Origin: Anaerolineales bacterium | GTDB taxonomy: Bacteria; Chloroflexota; Anaerolineae; Anaerolineales; Villigracilaceae | Reading direction: 5' to 3' | Length of the DNA: 64,000 nt | NCBI GenBank assembly: GCA_030583885.1 | Contig: CP129480.1 | Location: 1,612,001 to 1,676,000, forward strand | Part shown: positions 15,285-24,293 of the stretch, one piece after another | Layout: each line of letters starts with the position of its first letter | How positions within the stretch are numbered: the stretch's first letter is position 1 | Translations under genes and position numbers: made by a program | Notes under the pieces: model-generated | Database searches by the model: none | Seen by the model: only the letters and a program-made list of their open reading frames with translations | What the model was told of the DNA's origin: nothing

Positions 15285-16194
15285 GGCGAATCCGTGGATC
15301 GACCAGCGCGTAGATCAGGTCGGTCAGCAGGTTGAGCCCCAGCACAACCAGGCTGGTAAAGACGACGATGGTTTGCACCAGCGGAAAATCACGCCAGCCG
15401 AGCGCCTGCCCCACCAGTTGCCCCATACCGGGCCAGGCAAAAACTGTTTCGATATAAATGGACCCGCCCAACATGTATCCAAATTCCACGCCGATCACAC
15501 TGACCAACGAGATGGCAACATTGGGCAGAACATGTTTGATGTAAATGGTATGTCTGTGAAGCCCCTTGCTGAACGCAGTGCGGACAAAATCCTCATTGCG
15601 GACTTCGAGCGCGGCGGAGCGCGTTAGGCGCAGCAACTCTCCCATAACAGGCAGGCTGAGTACAAAGGCAGGCAGCACCACCGACTCAGGTTTATCCGCG
15701 CCAAAGACGGGGAACCACCCAAGCTGCTGGCCAAAGACCAGGATCAAGATTAAGCCAAGCCAGAAGTTTGGGATACTTTGACCGAGCAGGGCGATCAAAC
15801 GTCCGAACAGGTCGATTAGACTGTTCGCGCGAAATCCAGCGATCAAGCCGAGCGGAACCCCCATCAGGATGGCAAACGCCAAACCGGTGGCTGCCAGCCT
15901 CAGGGTGGCAGGGAGGCGTTGAATGACGAGCGGCAGGGCTGGCTCGCGGAAATGCAGCGAGTCTCCAAAATCCCCCCTAAAGACATCCGTGATCCAATCC
16001 ACGAATTGAATGAGGACGGGGCGGTTGAATCCCATCGCTTCGCGAAAGGCTTCTCTTTCCTCCGCCGAGGCGTTGCGGGACATCATCAGACTCGCCGGGT
16101 CGCCTGTCATGCGCACCATGGCGAAGGCGAGGATTAAGACTCCCAAGGCAAGCAGCAGGGATTGACCAGCTTTTCTGACAGTGTATTTCAGCAT
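15274..16194 (-). CDS. ABC importer permease, DppB type
   Basis: 306 residues. The N-terminal helix (AGQSLLLALGVLILAFAMVRM) is followed by a periplasmic segment (FNRPVLIQFVDWITDVFRGDFG) that is characteristic of DppB/OppB permeases. The EAA-type coupling loop is RTAFSKGLHRHTIYIKHVLPN and the C-terminal segment TDLIYALVDPRIR is typical. It is the first permease after the substrate-binding protein, from which it is separated by 156 bp with two stem-loops. Confidence 0.95.
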   Translation of the reverse strand: MLKYTVRKAGQSLLLALGVLILAFAMVRMTGDPASLMMSRNASAEEREAFREAMGFNRPVLIQFVDWITDVFRGDFGDSLHFREPALPLVIQRLPATLRLAATGLAFAILMGVPLGLIAGFRANSLIDLFGRLIALLGQSIPNFWLGLILILVFGQQLGWFPVFGADKPESVVLPAFVLSLPVMGELLRLTRSAALEVRNEDFVRTAFSKGLHRHTIYIKHVLPNVAISLVSVIGVEFGYMLGGSIYIETVFAWPGMGQLVGQALGWRDFPLVQTIVVFTSLVVLGLNLLTDLIYALVDPRIRHGK

Positions 16195-16255
16195 TGGGTA
16201 TCTATCCGGGTCAAACTAGATTGCATATGGAGTGGGCGGATAAAGAACGAATTGC

Positions 16256-16339
16256 CCCTCATGGAGACCGATCAAGTCAGCCTCCATGAGGGCGTGTATT
16301 GATTTACGAGATTTTATCTCGTGAGGGGGAACTCGTAAA
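16256..16339 (-). promoter_or_regulatory. Stem-loops between binding-protein and permease genes
   Basis: CCCTCATGGAG (16256-16266) pairs exactly with CTCCATGAGGG (16282-16292) over a 15-base loop. A second inverted repeat, TTTACGAG (16303-16310) with CTCGTAAA (16332-16339), lies closer to the binding-protein stop. There is no T run. Structures in this position commonly stabilise the upstream binding-protein mRNA or reduce read-through into the permease genes; that role is inferred here. Confidence 0.55.
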
Positions 16340-16350
16340 TATATGCGGCG

Positions 16351-17964
16351 TTACGGAGCTACCGCGGTGTCGTAGAGGTAGAGCATCTCAGACGGGCGCG
16401 GGCTGTAGCCCGTCACGGTGTCGCGAGTGGCTTCGAAGGTGACCGGTTCATACAGGTAGATGAAGGGCGGGTTCTCCTGCATGTAGACCTGGAGTTCCTC
16501 GTAGAGAGCCTTACGCTTATCGCGGTCGAGTTCGCTGGAAATCTGGTCGAGGAGTTCGTCGATCTTCGGGTCAGACCACAGCGAGTAGCCTGCATCCATA
16601 CCGCCGAGAGCGCCAGCCATACGGTTGTAGGATTCGCCGCTCTCATCAGCCCAACTGTCGCCGTTAAGCGGGGGCAGCTGCTTCTTGACCATCAGATCCC
16701 AGAACGCGCCGGATTCCATCATCTCCAGGTTGACGGTGATGCCGACATCGCCGAGGTTGCTGACGATGGCTTGGCAAACTTCCTGGAAGGCGGCGAAAAC
16801 GCCAGACGGACAAGCCATGTCGATCTCAAAGCCGTCGGCATAGCCCGCTTCGGCTAACAAGGTTTTGGCTTTTTCGGGGTCATAGGGGAAGGGCGGGACG
16901 ATACCATAGCCCAATTCACTGCTTGCCACATACCCAGCGGCGCGTTGACCGTTGCCTGCGAACAAGGCTTTGATGATGCCGTCCACGTCCACGGCGTAGT
17001 TCATCGCCTGGCGAACTTTCGGTTCAGCAATGGGTGTATCAATACCGCTACTCAGGTTGTCGAATGCAATGTAGTAGATGCGCGGAACCTGGTATTGAAT
17101 GACATTGACACCAGCGGCGCTCTTGAGGCTTTCGGCTTCTTCGGCACTCAAGCGGGTGACGATATCCACTTCATCCTGCTGAATGGCTGCCACACGGGTG
17201 GCGGATTCGGGAATGAAGCGGAATACCAATTCAGCCGCTTTGGGGTAGCCAGCCTGCCAGTAGTTCGGGTTGGCAACATAGGTAATGTGGTCGCCCTTGA
17301 CCCATTCCTTAAACATGAACGGTCCGGTACCAACAGGGTTGGCAAGGAAACCATCCACGCCGACTTCGTCCATGTACTTCTTGGGGATGATGCTCCAGAA
17401 GTCATGCATGGTAACGAGCAGCAAAGGTTTGGGTCCGTCAGTTGTTACGGTGACGGTGAAGTCATCCACTTTTTCGACGGCAGTGGCGATGTTGTACTTC
17501 TCGGGCCAGGAGGAGCTATCGGAAATGCCATATTCCCAGGTGGCAACCACATCGTCGGCGGTGAACGGGTCGCCGTTGTGGAAGGTCACGCCTTGGCGCA
17601 GTTTGAAGGTCCACACCGTGCCGTCTTCGCTGGTTTCCCAACTCTCGGCGAGCGCAGGGACAATTGCACCGGTCTTGTCCTGGAAGACAAGCGGGTCATA
17701 GAGCTGCGAGGCGGCGATATCTGAAATTTTATCCGGAGTGGTGGGGATATAGAGCGAACTGGGTTCAGTGGGCAGGGCAACACGCAACGTCCCCTGCGGA
17801 CCTTCAGCAACGGGCGCATCAGCAGACCCTTCTTCCGTATCGGCAACTTCAGTCGCTGCGTCAGCGGGGGGCGCTTCGGTCTCTGCTGGAGCGGTGGGCG
17901 TGCAACCAATGAGCAGGCTCATCAGTACCAGCAATGTCAGTCCTAACGAAAAGATGCGTTTCAT
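16351..17964 (-). CDS. Extracellular solute-binding lipoprotein, family 5 (Dpp/Opp type)
   Basis: 537 residues from the ATG at 17964, preceded by AAGGAG; 23 further upstream codons are rejected. The lipoprotein signal peptide ends with LLIGC, making Cys21 the lipidated residue. A low-complexity Ala/Glu/Thr linker (~22-60) precedes the binding domain. Family-5 hallmarks are present: AESWETSEDGTVWTFKLRQG, VTFHNGDPFTADDVVATWEY, NPVGTGPFMFKEW and the C-terminal YEELQVYMQENPPFIYLY. It captures the substrate for the four importer proteins encoded next. Family 5 binds peptides, nickel, sugars or opines, so the ligand is open; linkage to two oxidoreductases and an aminotransferase hints at an amine or amino-acid derivative. 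Confidence 0.95.
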   Translation of the reverse strand: MKRIFSLGLTLLVLMSLLIGCTPTAPAETEAPPADAATEVADTEEGSADAPVAEGPQGTLRVALPTEPSSLYIPTTPDKISDIAASQLYDPLVFQDKTGAIVPALAESWETSEDGTVWTFKLRQGVTFHNGDPFTADDVVATWEYGISDSSSWPEKYNIATAVEKVDDFTVTVTTDGPKPLLLVTMHDFWSIIPKKYMDEVGVDGFLANPVGTGPFMFKEWVKGDHITYVANPNYWQAGYPKAAELVFRFIPESATRVAAIQQDEVDIVTRLSAEEAESLKSAAGVNVIQYQVPRIYYIAFDNLSSGIDTPIAEPKVRQAMNYAVDVDGIIKALFAGNGQRAAGYVASSELGYGIVPPFPYDPEKAKTLLAEAGYADGFEIDMACPSGVFAAFQEVCQAIVSNLGDVGITVNLEMMESGAFWDLMVKKQLPPLNGDSWADESGESYNRMAGALGGMDAGYSLWSDPKIDELLDQISSELDRDKRKALYEELQVYMQENPPFIYLYEPVTFEATRDTVTGYSPRPSEMLYLYDTAVAP

Positions 17965-18686
17965 TCTTTTTCTCCTTGGAATTCTAGATAACTGCAAACT
18001 GATGGGGCGGAATTTCTTTCGGGACACCTCCAATATCTATGTTGATCTCCTGTCACAAAGTGCTCCCCCCGAGAATACAGATTGCTTATAGCCTATGGTG
18101 CTATTTGGACCTAATTGCGACCGTTACGCGCAATCCTGTGGTAGTCAGCCACCATAGCTTGTGCTTTGGCTGATGCTAAATCGCCATATCTGGGACTATT
18201 GACCTTTGATAAATTAATGTCACGGTAAAAATGCCGATTTTACGAGTAAATTTGAGCAATTTTCGATGACATTGTTTACTCAAACTTCAATAAGTAGTCT
18301 TCTCGCGAAATCGTCCTGGACAGAAACAACTATTTTTGAGAAAAAACGCTTTCTGCCTGCTCCCGGAACTCAGCGAGTGAAGCACTTAGTACAAAGGATT
18401 ATTAAAACCTTGGTGCTTTTTGATATCTTAGCGAATTAAGATAGGGATCACAACGCCCGAACGTGGTATTAGAAATACCTAATTATAGGTAGCGTACAAT
18501 TAACCACCCGGAATATACCTGAGGAACATCCCTATGGTTTTTCATCATTTCTCGTGCCTTGGCGGTGTATCCACCCATCCATGCTGTTCGGTGGCCAAAC
18601 TTCTTTGATTCTGATGACCGCGGAAAACATGAAGTAGAAATTCACTCCTCATTTCAACCTCGTACTGCTCTTCATACAAGAAAGAT
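17965..18686. other. Gene-free, AT-rich region upstream of the importer operon
   Basis: About 720 bp without a convincing gene. The importer promoter should lie in its left end, but no clear -35/-10 pair is visible. A weak hairpin, AAGCAC (18380-18385) with GTGCTT (18413-18418), followed by further T, could be a terminator on the plus strand. The composition is visibly more AT-rich than the neighbouring genes. A 67-codon open stretch at 18545-18748 on the minus strand follows the transposase fragment in a shifted frame and may be decayed IS sequence. Confidence 0.5.
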
Positions 18687-18863
18687 CTAATCGAACTGAC
18701 TGCCGCGTTGCTTTTTGCCAGCGTAAAGCCAGGTTTGCTCAAAATCATCCGACAACCAGAGCGTGATCGAGCCGCGTTCTACCAACGCTTTCTCGTACGC
18801 AGACCAGTTTTTGACACGATACAATGGCTTTGAGTGTGAGTGTGTTTTGATTTGTTTAGGCAT
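18687..18863 (-). pseudogene. IS5-type transposase, N-terminal fragment
   Basis: Fifty-eight codons from the ATG at 18863 to a TAG at 18687. The translation contains YRVKNWSAYEKALVERGS followed by ITLWLSDDFEQTW and a Gly-Lys-Lys-Gln-Arg-Gly run. This is the recognisable N-terminal region of IS5-family DDE transposases (IS903/ISL2-like groups), which normally run to about 300 residues. The catalytic core is missing and the following sequence has stops and frame shifts, so this is a dead remnant. No terminal inverted repeats could be identified. Confidence 0.7.
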
Positions 18864-19400
18864 AAACGTAACTTACACGTTCACGCCCTGTCAACCCTTT
18901 CGGTGTACCAACGCCATTTCAGGACTAAAATCAAGGTGAAATGCGATGGTTTTTGGGCATAATATTCTGATGGTTAATGAGTTCCGGAGCCGCATTGTTC
19001 CGAAGGGCTAGTAAAATATTAAGTACGACTACCTCCTGCGATTACTGCAATTCCCACCTCTATGATACATAGAATCGTTTTAACCATGGTACACAGTATG
19101 GTTTTCCGCTTGAAGTCGACAAGGTCGCATCTTATGGATGAAACCGACCTGTCAAAGATCTCGATTGCTGAGCGATCCCGACATAATTCGAAATCGTTTA
19201 AAGGTGAAAGTGGCAATTGAAAATTCACGCCGTAGCCAATACTTCCGTGGGGGGTATGGATCCTTCAAAGGATGGTTGCATGACCATCACGCGCAAACTT
19301 TGGAGAACTGTACCAAGTGGATGACAGAATAAATCATAAAAAGCCCGTAGTAGTTTGGCTAAATTTCACCGTTTGGTTATTTCATACCTCTAGGAACCTT
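18864..19400. other. Gene-free region before the aminotransferase
   Basis: Roughly 540 bp in which I can support no gene. It may contain the outer end of the decayed IS5-type element and the promoter of the following aminotransferase, but no terminal repeat or convincing promoter boxes stand out. Confidence 0.45.
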
Positions 19401-20564
19401 ATGCCCAACCTTAAACAAAAATTTCTGCTCGACTCATGCGTGGTCTTTCTCAATCACGGTTCCTTTGGCGCAACTCCAAAACCTGTTTTTGAAGCCTATC
19501 ATAACTGGCAGTTGCGTTTGGAACGCCAGCCTGTCCTCTTCCTTGGACGCGAACTTGATGGACTTCTGAAAGATTCTCGCAGCGCCCTCGGGGAATATCT
19601 CAATGCCGATGTCGATGACCTGGTCTACATTCCTAATGCGACGCATGGAGTGAATGTTATTGCTCACTCATTGAAACTCAAGCAGGGTGACGAGATTCTG
19701 ACCACCGACCACGAGTATGGCGCTTGTGATTACACTTGGGATTTCATCTGCAGTAAAACGGGTGCAAACTATATTCATCAGGCTATTCCCGTACCTGTTC
19801 ATTCCGAAGAAGAGATCATTAACCAATTTTGGCTGGGCATCACCCCGCAAACAAAAGTTATTTATCTGAGCCATATCACATCTCCAACCGCTCTACGCTT
19901 GCCATTGGAAAAGATATGCGAACTCGCAAAAAAGGCGGGAATATTGACAGTGATCGACGCGGCGCACTCTCCTGGGCAAATTCACGTCGACCTTCAAATA
20001 TTGGATGCCGATTTCGTTTTCGGTAATTGTCATAAATGGATGCTCAATGCGAAAGGTTCGGCGTTCTTATACGTCAGGCGAGAACTGCAGCATCTAATCG
20101 ATCCGTTGATTGTGAGTTGGGGATACAACCCCACCCCGGAGACAACCACAGGCTCCCGCTTTATCGACATCTTGCAATGGACAGGAACCAAGGACCCTGC
20201 CGCGGTGCTGACCGTCCCAACAGCATTACAATTCATGCGGGACAATAATTGGAGTGAAGTGCGAAATGAATGTCATGACCTGCTGCGTCAGGCGATTGAG
20301 CGAATCTGTACCTTGGTAAATATGCCCCCGTTGTATCCACTCGCTTCAGATTTTTACAGTCAAATGGGTATTGCCCCGATCCCTTTGTCTAACCTTGCGG
20401 TGCTTAAAAGTCGTTTGTGCGATGAGCATAAGATAGAAGTACCCCTGATCCAATGGCAAGACAAACAGTTTGTCCGCATTTCGGTGCAGGGGTACAATTC
20501 TCAGGAGGATATTGACGCGTTGGTACATGCCCTAAAAGTGCTTTTGCCGCAGGTTGCCATATAA
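19401..20564 (+). CDS. Class V aminotransferase, isopenicillin-N-epimerase-like
   Basis: 387 residues from the ATG at 19401, preceded by TAGGAA; 28 further upstream codons lack support. The N-terminal FLNHGSFGATPKPVFEAY is the signature of the isopenicillin N epimerase / cysteine desulfurase-like branch of PLP enzymes. TVIDAAHSPGQ carries the Asp that contacts the PLP ring, and the Schiff-base Lys is in GNCHKWMLNAKGSAF. The C-terminus (FVRISVQGYNSQEDIDALV) is complete. The real substrate is unknown; epimerase, desulfurase or lyase activities occur in this branch. The gene is more AT-rich than its surroundings and sits immediately before a truncated relative, suggesting separate acquisition (inference). 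Confidence 0.9.
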   Translation: MPNLKQKFLLDSCVVFLNHGSFGATPKPVFEAYHNWQLRLERQPVLFLGRELDGLLKDSRSALGEYLNADVDDLVYIPNATHGVNVIAHSLKLKQGDEILTTDHEYGACDYTWDFICSKTGANYIHQAIPVPVHSEEEIINQFWLGITPQTKVIYLSHITSPTALRLPLEKICELAKKAGILTVIDAAHSPGQIHVDLQILDADFVFGNCHKWMLNAKGSAFLYVRRELQHLIDPLIVSWGYNPTPETTTGSRFIDILQWTGTKDPAAVLTVPTALQFMRDNNWSEVRNECHDLLRQAIERICTLVNMPPLYPLASDFYSQMGIAPIPLSNLAVLKSRLCDEHKIEVPLIQWQDKQFVRISVQGYNSQEDIDALVHALKVLLPQVAI

Positions 20565-20608
20565 TCTCGCTTGTATACCGACGCGACCAATGATAAATCT
20601 AGTTCTGA

Positions 20609-21160
20609 GTGTTTAGTGACCGTGTTGTTTCCGCATCTCACTACAAATGCCTGTGTGCACCGAAGGGTGCGGGCTTTTTGTATGCGCGTCCCGAAGTCCA
20701 GCATTTGCTCAAGCCGCTGGTCGTTTCGTGGGGCTACGAGCCGCTGACACCAAGTGGTTCCAACTTCATTGACTACAACGAATGGTGGGGCACGCGCGAC
20801 ATTGCTGCGTTCCTGGCTGTCCCTGCGGCGATTCGATTTCAACAGGAGCAGGATTGGGCGAAGGTGCGAAGCGCGTGTCATCGCCTCGCTGTCGAAACGT
20901 GGAAACGGATCCATGACCTGACGGGTCAACGCCCGCTTCACATTGACCCTGAAACCTGGTTCGCCCAAATGACCGTCTCCACCCTGCCGGCGGATACCGA
21001 CATTGTCATATTCAAGAGAAGACTTTACGATGAATTCCGCATAGAAATTCCATTGATCGACTGGCAGGGGAACAAATTGCTGCGCCTGTCCGTCCAGGGA
21101 TATAACTCGAAGAGTGACATGGACAGGTTGCTCGGCGCGTTATCTGTCTTATTGACATGA
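20609..21160 (+). pseudogene. Class V aminotransferase, C-terminal remnant
   Basis: The reading frame matches only the C-terminal ~175 residues of the upstream aminotransferase, for example PKGAGFLYARPEVQHLLKPL then VVSWGYEPL, down to LRLSVQGYNSKSDMDRLL. Homology begins abruptly at the active-site Lys region, where the normal HKW motif reads HYKC (about 20636). The N-terminal ~220 residues, including PLP-ring contacts, are absent. Identity to the intact neighbour is moderate (roughly half by eye), so it is an older paralogue, not a recent duplicate. Base composition is closer to the rest of the window. A short independent protein is possible but could not bind PLP normally. Confidence 0.8.
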
Positions 21161-21243
21161 TTCCCCGCCTTCCGATTTTCAAATGCCCGGAAATTTTTCT
21201 TCACATTGATTTTCTAGTATGATAATGGCGTCTGAGGCACTGC

Positions 21244-22035
21244 ATGAAATTGAACCTGATAACAATATTGACACTTTTGCTGGTTTCCATTTTCGCCGTA
21301 AGTTGTGGAGGCTATCCGGATGCGGGTGAGATGGACGTGGACAGTCTATTAACTGCCGCGGTTGGCACCATGGCGGCGTCCTTTTTTGAGACACAAACCG
21401 CCATGGTTACGCCTGAAACGGTTACAACAACTTTAACGATGACGCCCCTGCCCACGTTTACGCCGTATCCAGCGGTCACACCGCAATCGGCAACGCCAAC
21501 CTTCATTTTTTATATCGCCACGCTGGGCACATTGACACCCGCCACACCGACGGCCAGCGGCACATTGCCGACTGCAACGGTTAATCCAAACGTGCTGGCG
21601 TATGGATGCAACAATCTGGCGTTTGTCCGTGACGTGACCATGCCGGCTGGAACTGCCCTGCAAAAGAATCAGGATTTCACGAAAACCTGGAAGGTGCAAA
21701 ACACAGGTACATGCAATTGGATGTACCAATACAGGCTGACGCTGCTCTCCGGTGATGGCTTGGGAGCTTCGAGCGATGCCATCCAAAAGCAGGTGGCGGT
21801 TTGGAGCTGGGCCGAGGTCTCGGTGCGCGGAACCACGCCTAAAAAACCAGGCACCTACACCAGTTATTGGCGCATGATGGATGGCGGCGGACATATGTTT
21901 GGCTCCACTCTGGTATTATCCTTTGTTGTGGTGGAGCCGACAGCAGTGCCGTCCACCAATACACCCCAGCCACCGTTTACGAATACACCTGAACCAACGT
22001 CCACTTTTACCGAGACGGCTTTACCGGAACCCTAA
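21244..22035 (+). CDS. Lipoprotein with NBR1-type Ig-like domain
   Basis: 263 residues. The signal peptide ends in FAVSC, giving lipidation at about Cys21. A long Thr/Pro-rich linker (~50-115) is followed by an Ig-like domain at ~120-232 resembling the central domain of NBR1, which bacteria use in secreted proteins: FVRDVTMPAGTALQKNQDF, TKTWKVQNTGTCNW, SYWRMMDGGGHMFG. A second Thr/Pro-rich tail ends the protein. It probably acts outside the cell as an adhesive or binding module (inference). It lies 13 bp before a CAP/LysM protein on the same strand. Confidence 0.88.
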   Translation: MKLNLITILTLLLVSIFAVSCGGYPDAGEMDVDSLLTAAVGTMAASFFETQTAMVTPETVTTTLTMTPLPTFTPYPAVTPQSATPTFIFYIATLGTLTPATPTASGTLPTATVNPNVLAYGCNNLAFVRDVTMPAGTALQKNQDFTKTWKVQNTGTCNWMYQYRLTLLSGDGLGASSDAIQKQVAVWSWAEVSVRGTTPKKPGTYTSYWRMMDGGGHMFGSTLVLSFVVVEPTAVPSTNTPQPPFTNTPEPTSTFTETALPEP

Positions 22036-22048
22036 GTTTGATTTGTTT

Positions 22049-23080
22049 ATGAAAAAACCGATTCTTTGCATCATTTTCCTGACACTTCTTTTATTGACCT
22101 TGAGTCTTTCCCTGCCAGGGGAAGTTTCCGCGCGCCCGCTGCCGGAGCAGATTACCTTGCCTGCCCAGATGATCGCGGCAGTGAATGGCCTGCGTCTTTC
22201 CTATGGACTTCCCACGCTGGCGGATCATCCCATTTTGATGCAGTCCGCCCAGTCACAGGCGGATTACATGGCGGCAACCGGGAATGTGACCCATGCCCGT
22301 CCGGGCGGAACAACATACACACAGCAATTGCTTGCCCTTGGTTTTCCATTGGCGGGCGATCTCTCGCTCGGCGGATTCCGCGCAGAAAATATTTTGAGCA
22401 CGTATGGTCCCCTTGACTGGAACGGTGTCCCGCCGGGCTGGCAGGATGATGCGCATATGAATACCATGCTCTCGCAAAATTTCACGCATATCGGCGCGGG
22501 GATTTCGCAATCGGGCAATTCATATTATTACGCCGTGGATACCGCCGCGGTGACCGGGAGCGGTCAAATGCAAAGCGGCGCCCCGTCCATTCTGACCAGC
22601 GTTCCAGGCGGGGGGAATGAGTCTGCGGGGGTGAGCCAGTTCATGGTCCCCGTCACGATCAGCACGGCGCGCCCGGATGGGGATGTGATGCACAAGGTAC
22701 AATACGGCCAATCACTGTGGAGCATTGCCATTGCCTACGGGACGACCATTATTAATATTCAGGCATTGAACAACCTTGGCGATGATTTGATCATATATCA
22801 AGGGCAGGATTTACTCGTGTTGAAATCTGCCACGCAACCTGCCCCATCCGCGCCTGAATCAACCGCGACATTTGAGGTTACAGAAACCGTTGTACCCACA
22901 GCCAGCCTGACTGCAACATCCATGCCGCTACAGGATTCCACGATCCCTGTGCTGGAGAATATTGAGCCATCCGCCTCCAGCCCTGGTTCGTCACGGATAC
23001 TGGTCGTGATATTGATCATTGCCGCGTTCATGGGGGCAGGTGTGGCGGTTTGGTTGATCCGCGACCCGAGTAGTTCATAG
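22049..23080 (+). CDS. Secreted CAP-domain protein with LysM and C-terminal anchor
   Basis: 343 residues from the ATG at 22049. A signal peptide (~1-30, IIFLTLLLLTLSLSL) is followed by a CAP/SCP domain at ~38-170 (NGLRLSYGLPTLADHPILMQ, HARPGGTTYTQQLLALGF, RAENIL). A LysM peptidoglycan-binding module at ~218-265 reads YGQSLWSIAIAYGTTIINI. A Thr/Pro linker and a single C-terminal membrane helix (ILVVILIIAAFMGAGVAVWL) with a short polar tail end the protein. CAP proteins are extracellular with varied roles; here LysM suggests cell-wall attachment. The gene is 13 bp from the NBR1-Ig lipoprotein gene, likely the same transcript. Confidence 0.9.
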   Translation: MKKPILCIIFLTLLLLTLSLSLPGEVSARPLPEQITLPAQMIAAVNGLRLSYGLPTLADHPILMQSAQSQADYMAATGNVTHARPGGTTYTQQLLALGFPLAGDLSLGGFRAENILSTYGPLDWNGVPPGWQDDAHMNTMLSQNFTHIGAGISQSGNSYYYAVDTAAVTGSGQMQSGAPSILTSVPGGGNESAGVSQFMVPVTISTARPDGDVMHKVQYGQSLWSIAIAYGTTIINIQALNNLGDDLIIYQGQDLLVLKSATQPAPSAPESTATFEVTETVVPTASLTATSMPLQDSTIPVLENIEPSASSPGSSRILVVILIIAAFMGAGVAVWLIRDPSSS

Positions 23081-23168
23081 GAGGAATTCCTGGACCATGG
23101 CGAAAGGTATAATCCCCGCCTCCAACCCTGTCTATTCATAGGAAATACAGAGAGGTTTTATAGAAAAA

Positions 23169-24041
23169 ATGGATATCACCCTGGCTTTAGGCGGGGGCGG
23201 CGCCAAGGGCAATGCCCACATCGGTGTCCTTCGCCGCCTCGAAAAGGAAGGATACAAAATTCGTTCGGTCGCCGGCACATCCTTTGGCGGGATGGTTGGC
23301 GTGTTTTATGCGCTTGGCAACCCGCCTGCGATGATACAAAAAATCTTTGAAGAGGTGGACCAGCGCCACCTCTACGGACGCGACCCCGAGGATGGACCGT
23401 CCCTGCTTGGGTTTGCTGGCGTGCGCAAAATGCTGGAACGCGTTCTTGGCGATAAGACCTTTGACGACCTCCACATCCCCTGCGCCGTCAGCACGGTGGA
23501 CATCATCAACGGCAGCGAAGTCACCCTTGCCGAAGGCAGGCTGATGAATGCAGTGCTTGCCACCATTGCCCTGCCGGGGATTTTTCCTGCACAATATCTA
23601 GATGACTGGGAATTGGTGGACGGCGGCGTCTTGAACCCTGTCCCGGTCTCGGTGGCGCGTGAGTTATCACCGGATTTGCCGGTTGTGGCGGTCACACTCA
23701 ATGGTGAATTGGGTGTTCCGGTGCACAGATACAGCATTCCAGTGCCGGGCATTTTGCCGAAGCCCATCGTGGAGCGTATTGCCCGCATCTCACTGGCCCA
23801 ATCCCTGGATGTCTTCCTGCGCTCGGTGGATGTTTCCAGCCGCGCGGTAGCGAACTTTCGCCTGCAATTGGATAAACCGGATGTCATCATCCGTCCCAAG
23901 GTGCAACACCTCAGCATTCTCGATCAGGTTGTGATTGCAGATGTCGCGCAGCTGGGCGAAGATGCGCTGGAGGAAGCCCTGCCGCAGCTCAAACGTGCGG
24001 TTTCCTGGCATGCCCGCATGGGCAGGAAACTTTTTGGATGA
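23169..24041 (+). CDS. Patatin-like phospholipase
   Basis: 290 residues. The patatin fold is shown by the oxyanion-hole glycine run LGGGGAKGNAHIGVLRRLE at the N-terminus, the nucleophile elbow GTSFGG with catalytic Ser (~residue 40), and the catalytic Asp in DGGVLNPVPV (~155). It would hydrolyse acyl esters of membrane lipids; substrate specificity is unknown. No signal peptide. The ATG at 23169 fits the beginning of the first strand. It is followed after 24 bp by a small membrane protein and then an esterase, suggesting a lipid-related group. Confidence 0.92.
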   Translation: MDITLALGGGGAKGNAHIGVLRRLEKEGYKIRSVAGTSFGGMVGVFYALGNPPAMIQKIFEEVDQRHLYGRDPEDGPSLLGFAGVRKMLERVLGDKTFDDLHIPCAVSTVDIINGSEVTLAEGRLMNAVLATIALPGIFPAQYLDDWELVDGGVLNPVPVSVARELSPDLPVVAVTLNGELGVPVHRYSIPVPGILPKPIVERIARISLAQSLDVFLRSVDVSSRAVANFRLQLDKPDVIIRPKVQHLSILDQVVIADVAQLGEDALEEALPQLKRAVSWHARMGRKLFG

Positions 24042-24065
24042 CCGATCATTGCAACAGGTAAATAA

Positions 24066-24293
24066 ATGACCCGTGATCTTCGCAAATACATGAAAGATAC
24101 AAATGTACGCATTTTGATCGGTGCGTTCCTTTTGCTGTTCATCGTCGGGCTTGGCTTGATCTGGGTCATTTATGGCTTCGCTGCGGCAGTCAGCGGATTT
24201 CTCTGCCTGCTCGGCGCGCTGGTCCCCATTGCCTTAATTTTTCTTTCTTTCTTTGGGCTGGATTGGATCGTAAAACGTGCAAACCGCGACTAA
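24066..24293 (+). CDS. Small membrane protein with two helices
   Basis: 75 residues, charged ends and two adjoining hydrophobic stretches (ILIGAFLLLFIVGLGLIWVI and SGFLCLLGALVPIALIFLSF). No family is recognised. It overlaps the following esterase gene by 17 bp and follows the patatin gene by 24 bp, so the three are probably co-transcribed. The length and the hydrophobic pattern support a real gene despite its size. Confidence 0.75.
   Translation: MTRDLRKYMKDTNVRILIGAFLLLFIVGLGLIWVIYGFAAAVSGFLCLLGALVPIALIFLSFFGLDWIVKRANRD

Noticed and set aside
18545..18748. 67-codon minus-strand open frame
   Set aside because: It overlaps the transposase remnant in another frame and reads as decayed sequence.
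19019..19228. 69-codon minus-strand open frame in the gene-poor region
   Set aside because: No ribosome-binding site, domain or conserved neighbour; length is within chance for AT-rich DNA.
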